DNA from: JACVCS01 sp038328575
Lineage (GTDB): Bacteria > Planctomycetota > Phycisphaerae > Phycisphaerales > UBA1924
Assembly (NCBI GenBank): GCA_038328575.1
Contig: JBBQMD010000044.1
Location: forward strand, 1 to 24,153
Direction: 5' to 3'
Length of the DNA: 24,153 bases
Made by a program: the position numbers and the translations under genes. The notes under the pieces were generated by a model. The model ran no database searches. It was not told the DNA's origin and saw only the letters and a program-made list of their open reading frames with translations. The number at the start of each line of letters is the position of its first letter. Within the stretch, counting starts at the first letter, position 1. Below, piece after piece: positions 8,028 to 15,637 of this stretch.

Positions 8028-8055
8028 AGCGCGGCGTTCTTTCGAACGCCGCGCT
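8028..8055 (-). terminator. Intrinsic terminator downstream of groEL1
   Basis: A perfect 12-bp inverted repeat (arms 8028-8039 and 8044-8055, 4-nt loop) lies 55 nt after the groEL1 stop. Read on the minus strand, the stem is followed by TTTCTTCC. It is the strongest hairpin noticed in the window. It should separate the groES-groEL1 transcript from dnaJ-grpE. Confidence 0.75.
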
Positions 8056-8110
8056 CGATTATTGTTGATCACCGGCTGGCTGGCGGGCGCAGCCGGCTGA
8101 GGCGAATGGC

Positions 8111-9727
8111 TTACGCAGTCGCGCCGGCCGTCGCCTTGCTGTCGTCCTTCAAATCCGCGATCATCACGTCGGTGGTGAGCATGAGCCCCGCGACGCTCGC
8201 GGCGTTGATGAGCGAGGTCTTGGGCACCAAAGCGGCGTCGATGATCCCGGCCTTCACCAGGTCCACATACTCGTGCGTCGAGGCGTTGAAGCCGAAGCCG
8301 CCGGAGCCTTCCTTGATCTTCGAGACGACGATGTCGCCATCGACGCCCGCGTTCGCGGCGATCTGGAAAGCGCAGGCCTCGACGGCGTGCGCGACGATCT
8401 GGTAGCCGATCTTCTCGTCGTCGGTCTTCGCGGCCTTGCTGGCCTTGAGGATCGCGTCCTGGGTGCGGATCAGCGCGACGCCGCCGCCCGGGACGTAGCC
8501 CTCCTTCGCCGCGGCGCGGGTGGAGTGGAGCGCGTCATCGACGGCGTCCTTCTTCTCCTTGACTGCGACCTCGCTCGTGCCGCCGACGTTGATCACCGCG
8601 ACGCCGCCGGTGAGCTTGGCCAAGCGCTCCATCAGCTTCTCGCGGTCATAGTCGCTGGTGGACTTGTCATGCTGCGACTTGATCTGGTCGGCGCGAGTCT
8701 TGATGTCGGCCTTCTTGCCGCCGCCATCGACAATGATCGACTCGTCCTTGTTGATCACGACGCGCTTGGCGGTGCCCAGCTCGTTGAGCTCGATGGACTC
8801 AAGGCTGCGGCCGATGTCCTCGGCGAAGAACGTCCCGGCGGTGAGGACCGCCAGATCGCCCATGATCGCCTTGCGACGATCGCCAAAGCCGGGGGCCTTG
8901 ACGGCGCAGACCTTAAGCACGCCGCGCAGACGGTTGACGACCAGGGCCGCGAGGGCCTCGCTCTCGACCTCTTCAGCGACGATGAGTAGCGGCTTGCCGG
9001 CGAGGGCGACCTTGTTCAGGAAGGGGAGGAAGTCGGTGAGGTTGGCGATCTTCTTCTCGTAGAGCAGCACGAGGCAGTTCTCGAGCACGCACTCGCCGGT
9101 CTTCGGGTCGGTCATGAAGTACGGGCTGATGTAGCCCTTGTCGAAGCTCATGCCCTCGGTGTATTCGAGCGTCGTCTCGCTGGCCTTGCCTTCTTCAACT
9201 TCGACCACGCCCTCGGGGCCGACCTTGGCGATCGCCTCAGCGATTAGCTTGCCGATCTGCGCATCGTGTGACGCGGAGACCGTCGCGACCTTGATGTAAT
9301 CCTCCTTGCCCTTGCACTTGACGCTCATGTCGTCGATCGCCTTCGCGGCGGCGGCGGCGCCGGCGTTGATGCCGCGCTGCAAAAGCACGGGGTTGGCGCC
9401 GGCGGCGATGTGGCGCAGGCCCTCGATGAAGATGGCCTCGGTGAGAACGGTGGCGGCGGTGGTGCCGTCGCCGGCGACGTCGTTGGTCTTCTTGGCGACC
9501 TCTGCGACCATCTTGGCGCCCATGCTCTCAAAGGGCTCCGGCAGCGTGATCTCGCGCGCGACCGAGACGCCGTCGTTGGAGAGCATGGGGCTGCCATAGG
9601 ACTTCTGAATGGCGACGTGACGAGCGGTTGGCCCCATGGTGACCTTGACGGCGCGAGCCAGACGCTGCACGCCGCGCTTCATCTCCTGGAGCGCGGCGTC
9701 GTTGAACATGATCTGCTTGGTGGACAT
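8111..9727 (-). CDS. groEL1: Chaperonin GroEL, divergent copy 1 (no GGM tail)
   Basis: GroEL forms the double-ring folding chamber capped by GroES. This 538-residue copy aligns with E. coli numbering without gaps through the equatorial domain: T30, G32-P33, D52, GDGTT 86-90, and D398 in VDDALHSTRAA. Apical residues that bind client and GroES are kept (Y199, Y203, F204, L234, L237). Two things are odd. The nucleotide-site loop reads TMGPTARHVAIQ and LSNDGVSV, where the common sequence is LGPKGRNV and TKDGVSV, so K51 is Asn and the GR pair is AR-H. The C-terminus stops at KDDSKATAGATA with no Gly-Gly-Met tail. AAGGAAG about 6 nt before the ATG at 9727 fixes the start; a longer frame to 9853 is leader. 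It follows groES by 106 nt and is closed by a terminator. Confidence 0.96.
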   Translation of the reverse strand: MSTKQIMFNDAALQEMKRGVQRLARAVKVTMGPTARHVAIQKSYGSPMLSNDGVSVAREITLPEPFESMGAKMVAEVAKKTNDVAGDGTTAATVLTEAIFIEGLRHIAAGANPVLLQRGINAGAAAAAKAIDDMSVKCKGKEDYIKVATVSASHDAQIGKLIAEAIAKVGPEGVVEVEEGKASETTLEYTEGMSFDKGYISPYFMTDPKTGECVLENCLVLLYEKKIANLTDFLPFLNKVALAGKPLLIVAEEVESEALAALVVNRLRGVLKVCAVKAPGFGDRRKAIMGDLAVLTAGTFFAEDIGRSLESIELNELGTAKRVVINKDESIIVDGGGKKADIKTRADQIKSQHDKSTSDYDREKLMERLAKLTGGVAVINVGGTSEVAVKEKKDAVDDALHSTRAAAKEGYVPGGGVALIRTQDAILKASKAAKTDDEKIGYQIVAHAVEACAFQIAANAGVDGDIVVSKIKEGSGGFGFNASTHEYVDLVKAGIIDAALVPKTSLINAASVAGLMLTTDVMIADLKDDSKATAGATA

Positions 9728-9833
9728 GGGAACTTCCTTCGGCACTGGGCGTTGAGCGCAACAGGCCCACGGGAGGGCGCGGCGCGGTGAGGTTGTATGG
9801 CGGCGAGTCCGGAACGTGAGGCGAACGAGAGGA

Positions 9834-10124
9834 TCAGCCCTCGACGATGCCAAGGAGTTCAGACTCCTTGATGATCAGGAGCTTCTCGCCCTTGAGCTCG
9901 ACCTCGGAGCCGGCGTACTTGCCGTAGACGACGGTGGCGCCGATGCGGACGGACATGTCGGCGCGCTTGCCGTTCTCAAGGAGCTTGCCCGGGCCGGTGG
10001 CGACGACCTTGCCGCGCACGGGCTTTTCCTTCGCGGCCTCGGGGAGGTAGATCCCGCTGGCGGTCTTGGAATCGTTTTCGATGGGCTTGACAAGGACGCG
10101 GTCTTCAAGGGGCTTGATGGCCAT
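9834..10124 (-). CDS. groES: Co-chaperonin GroES
   Basis: GroES is the heptameric lid of the GroEL chamber. The 96-residue product has the full family pattern: IKPLEDRVLVKPIE at the start, the mobile loop SKTASGIYLPEAAKEKP (about 19-35) with the hydrophobic IYL triplet that docks on GroEL, then RGKVVATGPGK, GATVVYGKYAGSEVEL and LLIIKESELLGIVE. AAAGGAGA at 10131-10138 lies 6 nt before the ATG and is among the best ribosome binding sites in the window. Only one groES is present although there are two groEL genes. It is adjacent to the divergent copy 1. No CIRCE inverted repeat was found upstream, so HrcA control is not supported. Confidence 0.97.
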   Translation of the reverse strand: MAIKPLEDRVLVKPIENDSKTASGIYLPEAAKEKPVRGKVVATGPGKLLENGKRADMSVRIGATVVYGKYAGSEVELKGEKLLIIKESELLGIVEG

Positions 10125-10130
10125 GGTGCT

Positions 10131-10138
10131 TCTCCTTT
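10131..10138 (-). promoter_or_regulatory. Strong ribosome binding site of groES
   Basis: The minus-strand sequence AAAGGAGA is placed 6 nt before the groES ATG. It implies high expression of the co-chaperonin. Confidence 0.7.
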
Positions 10139-10218
10139 AGGGATGTGCGTTGTGGATGATGACACTGCAAAGGCGATTCCAGACGGATGTGTGAATCAGG
10201 CGATGGCGGGCGCGTCGC

Positions 10219-11034
10219 TCAGGGCGTTCGCATGCTTGTCGGGTCGTGGAAGAGCGTCGGCTGTTCGGGCGCGACGGGGAGGACAGGCGTTGCCGGATTG
10301 CCGCGGCGGTTGGAAAGATAGAGCAGAGGCGGCGTCGCGATGACCGCGATGATCACCAGGATCAGACCCAGGAAAATCTCGGAGGTAAAATTCTTGATTC
10401 CCGGGATGTGGCCGGTTGCGTAGCCCAGCGCGACGAAGCCGGGGATCCAGAGCACGGCCCCCAACCAGTTGAAGAACAGAAACCGCTTCAGGTCCATGCG
10501 CCCGAGGCCAGCGACGAACGGGACGAGGCAGCGCATGAACGGGATGAACTGCGCGATGGTGACGGCCTTGCCGCCGTGACGCGTGAAGAACGCGCGTGCT
10601 GTGTCCAGCTTGTCTCGGCTGAGAGCACGCTGCAAGAGCGAGCCGCCGCTTTCTGTGCGGAAGATGCGCGGGCCCAGCCACCAGCCGATCGCGTAGTTTG
10701 TGCTGTTGCCCATGATCGCGGCCGCGATCAGCAGCGGGACCACGAAGTACCAGCGGATTCCGCTTTCGGCATCCGATGACAGAATGCCCAGCGCGAACAG
10801 GAACGAATCGCCTGGCAGGAACGGGAAGATGACGAACCCCGTCTCGGCGAAGATCACGCCGAACATGATCACATACGCCCACCCCTGCGACGACTTGATA
10901 ACGTGCATCAACGTCTCGTCCAGCGATGTCAGCCAGCCCCAGAGCGAGCCCGCCGCGGCGGGCGCGTGATCGCTGGCGGCGCGCGACGCCTCCGCAATAT
11001 CCAGCGTTGCCAGGCTGTGGAGCAGGTCGAGCAT
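10219..11034 (-). CDS. DedA-family membrane protein, copy 1 with altered signature
   Basis: DedA (SNARE-associated/VTT domain) proteins are inner-membrane proteins. Members are reported to move undecaprenyl phosphate or other lipids across the membrane and to need the proton motive force. The 271-residue protein has IFAETGFVIFPFLPGDSFLF (61-80) with the conserved acidic pair Glu64 and Asp76, the GN.TNYAIGWWLGPRIF segment, and IPFMRCLVPFVAGLGRM (164-180). The first Arg of the usual F-x-R-hydrophobic-x-P-x-x-R motif is Gln162 here (AQFIPFMR), while the second, Arg168, is kept. The N-terminal 30 residues are longer than in the neighbour and the C-terminus ends in a Pro-rich tail. The ATG at 11034 is chosen because an overlapping ATG at 11038 leads into a non-DedA frame. 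It lies 66 nt after copy 2 and about 95 nt before groES. Confidence 0.93.
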   Translation of the reverse strand: MLDLLHSLATLDIAEASRAASDHAPAAAGSLWGWLTSLDETLMHVIKSSQGWAYVIMFGVIFAETGFVIFPFLPGDSFLFALGILSSDAESGIRWYFVVPLLIAAAIMGNSTNYAIGWWLGPRIFRTESGGSLLQRALSRDKLDTARAFFTRHGGKAVTIAQFIPFMRCLVPFVAGLGRMDLKRFLFFNWLGAVLWIPGFVALGYATGHIPGIKNFTSEIFLGLILVIIAVIATPPLLYLSNRRGNPATPVLPVAPEQPTLFHDPTSMRTP

Positions 11035-11100
11035 TCATGGCCTGAGGTCCCGAACGAACACGATGAGTCGGTTTGCGATGCGGAAGGCGGTTCAAACGGG

Positions 11101-11823
11101 TTATAGCGGCGCCGTCGACACGGCTTTACCAGGCGATTTGCGATTCATCCACAGCTCGATGGCGATCGGCAGGAGCGAGACACCGATGATGAGCAGAATC
11201 ATGACGGAGAAGTTGTTCTTGACCATCTCGAATCCACCGAGCCAGAAGCCGGCAAGCGTGCAGCCGCCAACCCAAGCGAACGCGCCGAGGACGTTGTAGA
11301 CGAAGAAGGTGCGATAGTTCATCGCGCCCGCGCCGGCGACGAACGGCACAAACGTGCGAACGATGGGCACGAAGCGACCGAGCACGACGGCTTTGCCGCC
11401 GTATCGCTCGTAAAACTCGTGAGCGCGATCGAGGTGCTTGCGATTCAGGAGCTTGCCCCAGAACCCTAGCCCCTCGCCTCGGAACACCCGCGGGCCGATG
11501 TAGCGACCGATGTGGTAGTTCACCGCATCGCCGATCACCGCGGCGCTCATTAGCAGGCCGATGACCCACCAGACGTTGAGCTTGGTCGTCAGGGCCTGGC
11601 CTGTTTCGGCCATTGACACGATGAACTGATCCAGTGGCGCCGAGACGCTGATCATGCCCAGCGCAAACAGCAACGAATCCCCGGGTAGAAACGGCAGGAT
11701 GATGAGGCCGGTCTCGGCAAAGATGATCCCAAATGTCAGCACATAGACCCACGCACCGTGATCGGCGATGAAGCCGCTGAGGTGCTTGTCCAAGTGCAGG
11801 AACATGTCGAGGATCTGCTGCAT
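11101..11823 (-). CDS. DedA-family membrane protein, copy 2 with full signature
   Basis: This 240-residue DedA/VTT-domain protein has all the hallmark residues: Glu37 and Asp49 in IFAETGLIILPFLPGDSLLF, then GDAVNYHIGRYIGPRVF, and the basic motif GRFVPIVRTFVPFVAGAGAM with Arg150 and Arg156. The corresponding acidic and Arg residues are essential in E. coli YqjA. Several hydrophobic helices are visible, including a C-terminal one around 212-228. A 20-residue loop (about 62-82), longer than in copy 1, follows the first re-entrant segment. The gene starts 15 nt after the PepSY-like lipoprotein, with which it is surely co-transcribed, and precedes DedA copy 1. A role in undecaprenyl-phosphate or lipid flipping is inferred from the family only. 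Confidence 0.94.
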   Translation of the reverse strand: MQQILDMFLHLDKHLSGFIADHGAWVYVLTFGIIFAETGLIILPFLPGDSLLFALGMISVSAPLDQFIVSMAETGQALTTKLNVWWVIGLLMSAAVIGDAVNYHIGRYIGPRVFRGEGLGFWGKLLNRKHLDRAHEFYERYGGKAVVLGRFVPIVRTFVPFVAGAGAMNYRTFFVYNVLGAFAWVGGCTLAGFWLGGFEMVKNNFSVMILLIIGVSLLPIAIELWMNRKSPGKAVSTAPL

Positions 11824-11838
11824 GGTCGCGCCGTCCGG

Positions 11839-12369
11839 TTAGTTCCCGGAGCCAACTTCCTTGGTGATGAGCTTGCCCGTGCGATCAAGTTCGACGCTGA
11901 TGCTCTTGCCGGCTTTCTTACCCTCGACGACGTACGAGGTCACGCCGCCGGACTCCTTCTTGATACACCCTTTGACGGTCGCATCGCCCAGATGACTGAG
12001 CGCCGCGGCCCGAACGTCCCGGGGAAGTTCGTCGAGTGTGGTCTCGGTCTCGACGCAGCACACGCGACCGTCTGCGAACACCTCGACTTCGACATCGCGC
12101 CCGTCGCGCTCGAACTCCGCGCTGTACATGCGGACGCCCTTTTCGATCATGGTGCGACACTCTTGGATCCGCGCGCCCGAGGCGAGCTTCTCGATCGCGT
12201 CGCGGGCTGGCGTGGGCATGTCGGCCAGGGCGATGCCGCGCTCGTCTTCGGCGCTGGGCTCGGTGATCAGCGAGGATGACTTACACCCGCTGAGGCCGGC
12301 GCCCGAGACGGTCATGGCCGCGAGCATCGCGGCGGCGATGGGAAAACGAATGAAAGATCGACTAAGCAT
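11839..12369 (-). CDS. Predicted lipoprotein with PepSY-like domain
   Basis: This 176-residue protein starts with a signal peptide ending in a lipobox, GLSGC, with the lipidated Cys at 29, followed by a KSSS linker. The rest has two similar units typical of PepSY-like proteins: an alpha helix (MPTPARDAIEKLA, then DVRAAALSHLG) followed by beta strands (YSAEFERDGRDVEVEVFADGRV, then TSYVVEGKKAGKSISVELDRTG). Such domains sit in the envelope and are thought to act as inhibitors or binders, but no partner is known. Three Cys (72, 104, 105 region) and one later Cys in the mature part could form disulphides. GGAG 6 nt before the ATG supports the start. It is the first gene of a likely unit with the two DedA genes. 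Confidence 0.8.
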   Translation of the reverse strand: MLSRSFIRFPIAAAMLAAMTVSGAGLSGCKSSSLITEPSAEDERGIALADMPTPARDAIEKLASGARIQECRTMIEKGVRMYSAEFERDGRDVEVEVFADGRVCCVETETTLDELPRDVRAAALSHLGDATVKGCIKKESGGVTSYVVEGKKAGKSISVELDRTGKLITKEVGSGN

Positions 12370-12483
12370 GAGGACTCCAAAGCTCTGGTGAGCGAAACAC
12401 GGCAGACGGCGCGCTGGCGATGTGCCGCAGCAATGGCGGCGCGGGGTGCATCTATACGGCGTGATGAGCGCGAGGCGGGTAGA

Positions 12484-14241
12484 TCAGAAGCCCATGCCGC
12501 CCATTCCACCCATGCCGCCCATCCCACCCATGCCGCCCATGCCGCCCATGCCGCCGCCGCCGCCATGACCATGATCGTGCCCGTGGTCGTCCTTGTCCGT
12601 CGGCGCGTCGGTGATGACGCAATCGCTGGTGAGCAGGATGGTCGCGACGCTGGAGGCATTGATGAGCGCCGAGCGATCGACCTTGGCGGGGGTGAGGATG
12701 CCCATCTTCAGCAGGTTGCCGTACTCGCCGGTGAGGGCGTTGAAGCCGAAAGCGTCGCCGATCTTCTCGTTGCCTTCCTGAACCTTGCTGACGACGACGG
12801 TGCCCTTCTCGCCCGCGTTGTCAGCGATGGTTGCCAGCGGCACCAGCAGCGCGCGATACACAGTGTCAATGCCCGCGGCGAAGTCAAACTTGTAGCTGCC
12901 GATGTCATCGGCGGTGATCTCACTCTTCTTGGCGTAGACAGCCTTCCACTCGGGCATCTTCTCAAGGGCGATTCGAGCGCGGATGAACGAGACGCCGCCG
13001 CCAGCGACCACGCCCTCAGCGACCGCGGCCCGGGTGGCGTGCAGCGCATCTTCGACGCGCGCCTTCTTCTCCTTGAGCTCGACCTCGCTGGCTGCGCCGA
13101 CCTTCACCTGCGCGACGCCGCCGGCGAGCTTCGCCAAGCGCTCCTGGAGCTTCTCGCGATCGTAATCGCTGGTGGTCATCTCGATCTCGCGCCGGATCTG
13201 CTCGATGCGGCCCTGGATGGCCTTGGTGTCGCCAGCGCCCTCGATGATCGTGGTGTTGTCCGAATCGACTTCCAGCTTCTTGGCCATTCCAAGCTGGCGG
13301 AGCTCGACCTTGTCCAGCTCAACGCCTGTGTCCTTCATGATCGGCTCTGCGCCGGTGAGAATCGCGATGTCCTCGAGCATGGCCTTGCGACGGTCGCCAT
13401 AGCCGGGGGCCTTGACCGCGACGACTTGAAGCGTGCCGCGAAGCTTGTTGATGACGAGCGTGGCCAGCGCCTCGCCGGTCACGTCCTCAGCGATGATGAG
13501 CAGCGGCTTCTTGGCCTGCATCACCTTCTCGAGCAGCGGCACGAGCTTCTGGATGCTGTCGATCTTGTCCTCGTGAATGAGCACGAGCGCCTTGTCGAGC
13601 TCGACGGTCATCTTGTCGGGGTTGGTGACGAAGTTCGGCGACAGGAAGCCGCGATCAAACTGCATGCCCTCGACGACGGTGACCTCGGTATCGCGGCTCT
13701 TGCCCTCTTCGACCGTGATGACGCCGTCTTTGCCAACGCGAGCGAAGGCGTCCGCGAGAATCTTGCCGATCTCGACATCGTTGTTGGCGCTAATCGCGGC
13801 GATATTCTGAATGTCCGCGGCTCCGTTGACGGGCTGTGCCATCTTCTTGATCGCTTCGGCGGCGACGATCACGCCGGCCTTCATGCCGCGGACCAGGGCG
13901 TTGGCATCGACGCCAGCGCCGATGTGCTTCAGTCCTTCGCGGAACAAGGCCTCAGCGAGGACGGTGGCGGTGGTGGTGCCGTCGCCGGCGTCGTCGCTGG
14001 TCTTGCTGGCGGCCTGCTTGACGAGCTGGGCGCCCATATTCTGGACCTTGTCCTGGAGCTCGATCTCCTCCGCAACGCTCACGCCGTCCTTCGTCACGGT
14101 TGGGCCGCCCCAGCTCTTGTCGAGCACGGCGTTCCGGCCACGCGGCCCGAGCGTCGCCTTGACGGCGCGGGCGAGCTTCTCCACACCCAGGAGGAGGGAC
14201 TGGCGGGCGTCGACGTCAAACGTGAGGGTTTTGGCGGCCAT
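12484..14241 (-). CDS. groEL2: Chaperonin GroEL, copy 2 (His-rich plus GGM tail)
   Basis: This 585-residue GroEL keeps the standard nucleotide site: T30, LGPRGRN 31-37, K51-D52 in TKDGVSV, GDGTT 86-90, and D398 in VEDALHATRAA. Its C-terminus has a His/Asp-rich stretch DHGHDHGHG (552-560) and then a Gly-Gly-Met tail to Phe585. A longer segment around 428-450 (EKMPEWKAVYAKKSEITADD) replaces a shorter loop in copy 1. In the apical domain the GYLSPYF segment is GFLSPNF, so Tyr199 is Phe and Tyr203 is Asn; Tyr203 is important for client and GroES binding in E. coli GroEL. The gene has no adjacent groES. The ribosome binding site is weak (GGAG about 12 nt upstream). It faces nuoA divergently across about 450 nt. 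Confidence 0.96.
   Translation of the reverse strand: MAAKTLTFDVDARQSLLLGVEKLARAVKATLGPRGRNAVLDKSWGGPTVTKDGVSVAEEIELQDKVQNMGAQLVKQAASKTSDDAGDGTTTATVLAEALFREGLKHIGAGVDANALVRGMKAGVIVAAEAIKKMAQPVNGAADIQNIAAISANNDVEIGKILADAFARVGKDGVITVEEGKSRDTEVTVVEGMQFDRGFLSPNFVTNPDKMTVELDKALVLIHEDKIDSIQKLVPLLEKVMQAKKPLLIIAEDVTGEALATLVINKLRGTLQVVAVKAPGYGDRRKAMLEDIAILTGAEPIMKDTGVELDKVELRQLGMAKKLEVDSDNTTIIEGAGDTKAIQGRIEQIRREIEMTTSDYDREKLQERLAKLAGGVAQVKVGAASEVELKEKKARVEDALHATRAAVAEGVVAGGGVSFIRARIALEKMPEWKAVYAKKSEITADDIGSYKFDFAAGIDTVYRALLVPLATIADNAGEKGTVVVSKVQEGNEKIGDAFGFNALTGEYGNLLKMGILTPAKVDRSALINASSVATILLTSDCVITDAPTDKDDHGHDHGHGGGGGMGGMGGMGGMGGMGGMGGMGF
12487..12552 (-). repeat. 9-nt tandem repeats coding the GGM tail of GroEL2
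   Basis: About seven slightly varied copies of a 9-nt unit coding Gly-Gly-Met end the groEL2 gene (residues 564-585). The unit variants use different Gly codons, so the repeat is kept at protein level. The GGM tail of GroEL lies inside the folding cavity. Confidence 0.9.
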
Positions 14242-14692
14242 TGCGTGAAACTCCGTTCAGTGGAAGGGAAGAGGTGCTTGTTCGGGACCGGCGAGCGGGC
14301 AATCAGTCTGCCCACGTCACCGGCGCGACGGCCATTTCCATTTGGCAATGACCGCCCGCGTGCAGTCAGCACCGGCAATGAGCGTGCCAAGCGTCTTGGA
14401 CGGCAGCCGCGCGAGGTGAGGTGAGTAACGTGCGTCGGGCGCCCGCGTGCGCGCGGCCCAGTAGACAATGCGCAAGATTTGGCGTATGAAAGTGATCGCG
14501 CAAGGTTCTGGATTCGGCTCGTGCCAGGGCGATCGCCGACGCAAATGCTCGCAGACGCTGCCTCAAAGGCCCCGGCGTGGCGGACCCCCCTGCCGCTTTG
14601 GCAGTCGAATAGGTCGCTTCGGATCGAGCCGACACGCGTGATGGCATCGCGTTCAACTGCGAGGCGGACGGTTCGGCACGTGACCGGCTACT
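14242..14692. other. Divergent intergenic region between groEL2 and nuoA
   Basis: These roughly 450 nt separate divergent genes and should hold promoters for both. No tRNA, CIRCE element, long inverted repeat or convincing small gene was seen. A TACTAT at 14689-14694 could be a -10 box for nuoA, but no -35 fits at the right spacing. A short hairpin, CTGCC-GCTTT-GGCAG, lies near 14590-14605. Short frames here lack ribosome binding sites and look random in composition. Confidence 0.5.
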
Positions 14693-14716
14693 ATGGCGGC
14701 TTCACGGATGAACACC

Positions 14717-15124
14717 ATGAGTCTACCAATGCTTGTTCTAGCGAAGACTGATCTGGCGTCTTACCTGCCGCTGGTGCTCATTATTTTGATGGCGATCGGC
14801 TTTGCGGTGGCGAATCTATTGGCGTCTGCGCTCCTGGGTCCGGCCCGCCAGGGCAGCGTCAAAAACGCGGCGTACGAATCCGGCATGGCGCCGATCGGCA
14901 ACGCGCGCAAGCGCTTCAACGTGCGGTTTTACCTGATCGCGATGGTGTTCCTGGTGTTCGACATCGAGATCATCTTCCTTTATCCATGGGCGGTTACGTT
15001 CCCGAATCTCGACCAGCAGATGGCCGACGGCGGCGTGTGGCTGGGGCGAATCGGCTTTTTTATGCTGACCAGCGTGGTCGCGTACATCTACGGCTTCAAG
15101 AAGGGCGTGTTCAAGTTTGACTGA
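14717..15124 (+). CDS. nuoA: NADH-quinone oxidoreductase subunit A (NuoA)
   Basis: NuoA is a three-helix membrane subunit of respiratory complex I, located at the junction with the peripheral arm. The protein shows YESGMAPIG.ARKRFNVRFYLIAMVFLVFDIEIIFLYPWAV, which is the full family signature including the acidic FDIE in the second helix. TM1 is the hydrophobic segment YLPLVLIILMAIGFAVANLLA, and TM3 covers IGFFMLTSVVAYIYGF. The start is uncertain: ATG codons at 14693, 14708, 14717 and 14729 are all in frame and none has a clear ribosome binding site. 14717 is chosen because it gives a normal length of 135 residues; an extended form from 14693 would have 143. No other nuo gene follows; the next gene is a DUF2752 protein 48 nt downstream. 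Confidence 0.92.
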   Translation: MSLPMLVLAKTDLASYLPLVLIILMAIGFAVANLLASALLGPARQGSVKNAAYESGMAPIGNARKRFNVRFYLIAMVFLVFDIEIIFLYPWAVTFPNLDQQMADGGVWLGRIGFFMLTSVVAYIYGFKKGVFKFD

Positions 15125-15172
15125 GCCGCGTGGGATTGGGGGCGGCGTGTTGTTGTGGGCGCGAGGTGATGA

Positions 15173-15637
15173 ATGACGTCAGGCGTTCTAGAGCTGGCAG
15201 CGACAACTCCCGCGCGCGCGACCACGTCTGAACGCGTCGGTGCGGCGCTGACGAGCGCCGCGTGCTTGGCGCTCCTGGTCCTCGGCGCTTCGCTTCGCCC
15301 GAGCCCCACCGGCCACAACACCCACTTGCAGCTCGGCCTCCCGCAGTGCGGCTGGCTGTTGGCCACCGGGCACCCGTGCCCGACCTGCGGCATGACCACG
15401 GCGTTCGCGTGCGTGTGCAACGGCCAGTTCTTGCGCGGGTTCCTGACGCAGCCGGGCGGCGCGATGTTCGCGATCGGCGTTGCAGCCGCGTTCTGGCTGT
15501 TTGCGTATATCGCGCTGACGGGTTCTCGGCTTGGCAAGCCTCTGGGTACACTGTTGAGGCCGCGGGTGGTCTGGATTGTCGGCGGGGGATGGTTGGCCAG
15601 TTGGGTGTACACGCTGATCACATGGAAGATAGAATGA
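15173..15637 (+). CDS. DUF2752 membrane protein
   Basis: This 154-residue protein has the hallmark of the DUF2752 family, CPTCGMTTAF at 69-78, in the loop between hydrophobic helices (about 24-40, 96-116 and 131-150). Further Cys residues at 59, 80 and 82 surround the motif. The function of the family is unknown; the CPxCG motif suggests metal or redox binding, which is inference. GAGGTG 6 nt before the ATG supports the start. The gene follows nuoA by 48 nt and its stop codon overlaps the start of the next gene in ATGA (15634-15637), so translation of the two is likely coupled. It opens the seven-gene envelope cluster. Confidence 0.85.
   Translation: MTSGVLELAATTPARATTSERVGAALTSAACLALLVLGASLRPSPTGHNTHLQLGLPQCGWLLATGHPCPTCGMTTAFACVCNGQFLRGFLTQPGGAMFAIGVAAAFWLFAYIALTGSRLGKPLGTLLRPRVVWIVGGGWLASWVYTLITWKIE

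Noticed and set aside
12487..12552. The tandem 9-nt repeat considered as a non-coding satellite or CRISPR-like array.
   Set aside because: It codes the GGM tail of GroEL2 in frame and has no spacers.
12388..14424. A 678-codon open frame on the + strand opposite groEL2.
   Set aside because: It is antisense to a clear GroEL, rich in Asp, Leu, Ala and Arg with no recognisable motif, and caused by GC-rich codon bias.
14479..14751. A 90-codon + strand frame in the groEL2-nuoA gap.
   Set aside because: It overlaps the nuoA start in another frame, has no ribosome binding site and no recognisable features.
15262..15633. An N-terminal extension of lipoprotein A running back through the DUF2752 gene.
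   Set aside because: It overlaps a clear DUF2752 protein in another frame, is Arg/Pro-rich, and would bury the lipobox deep inside.
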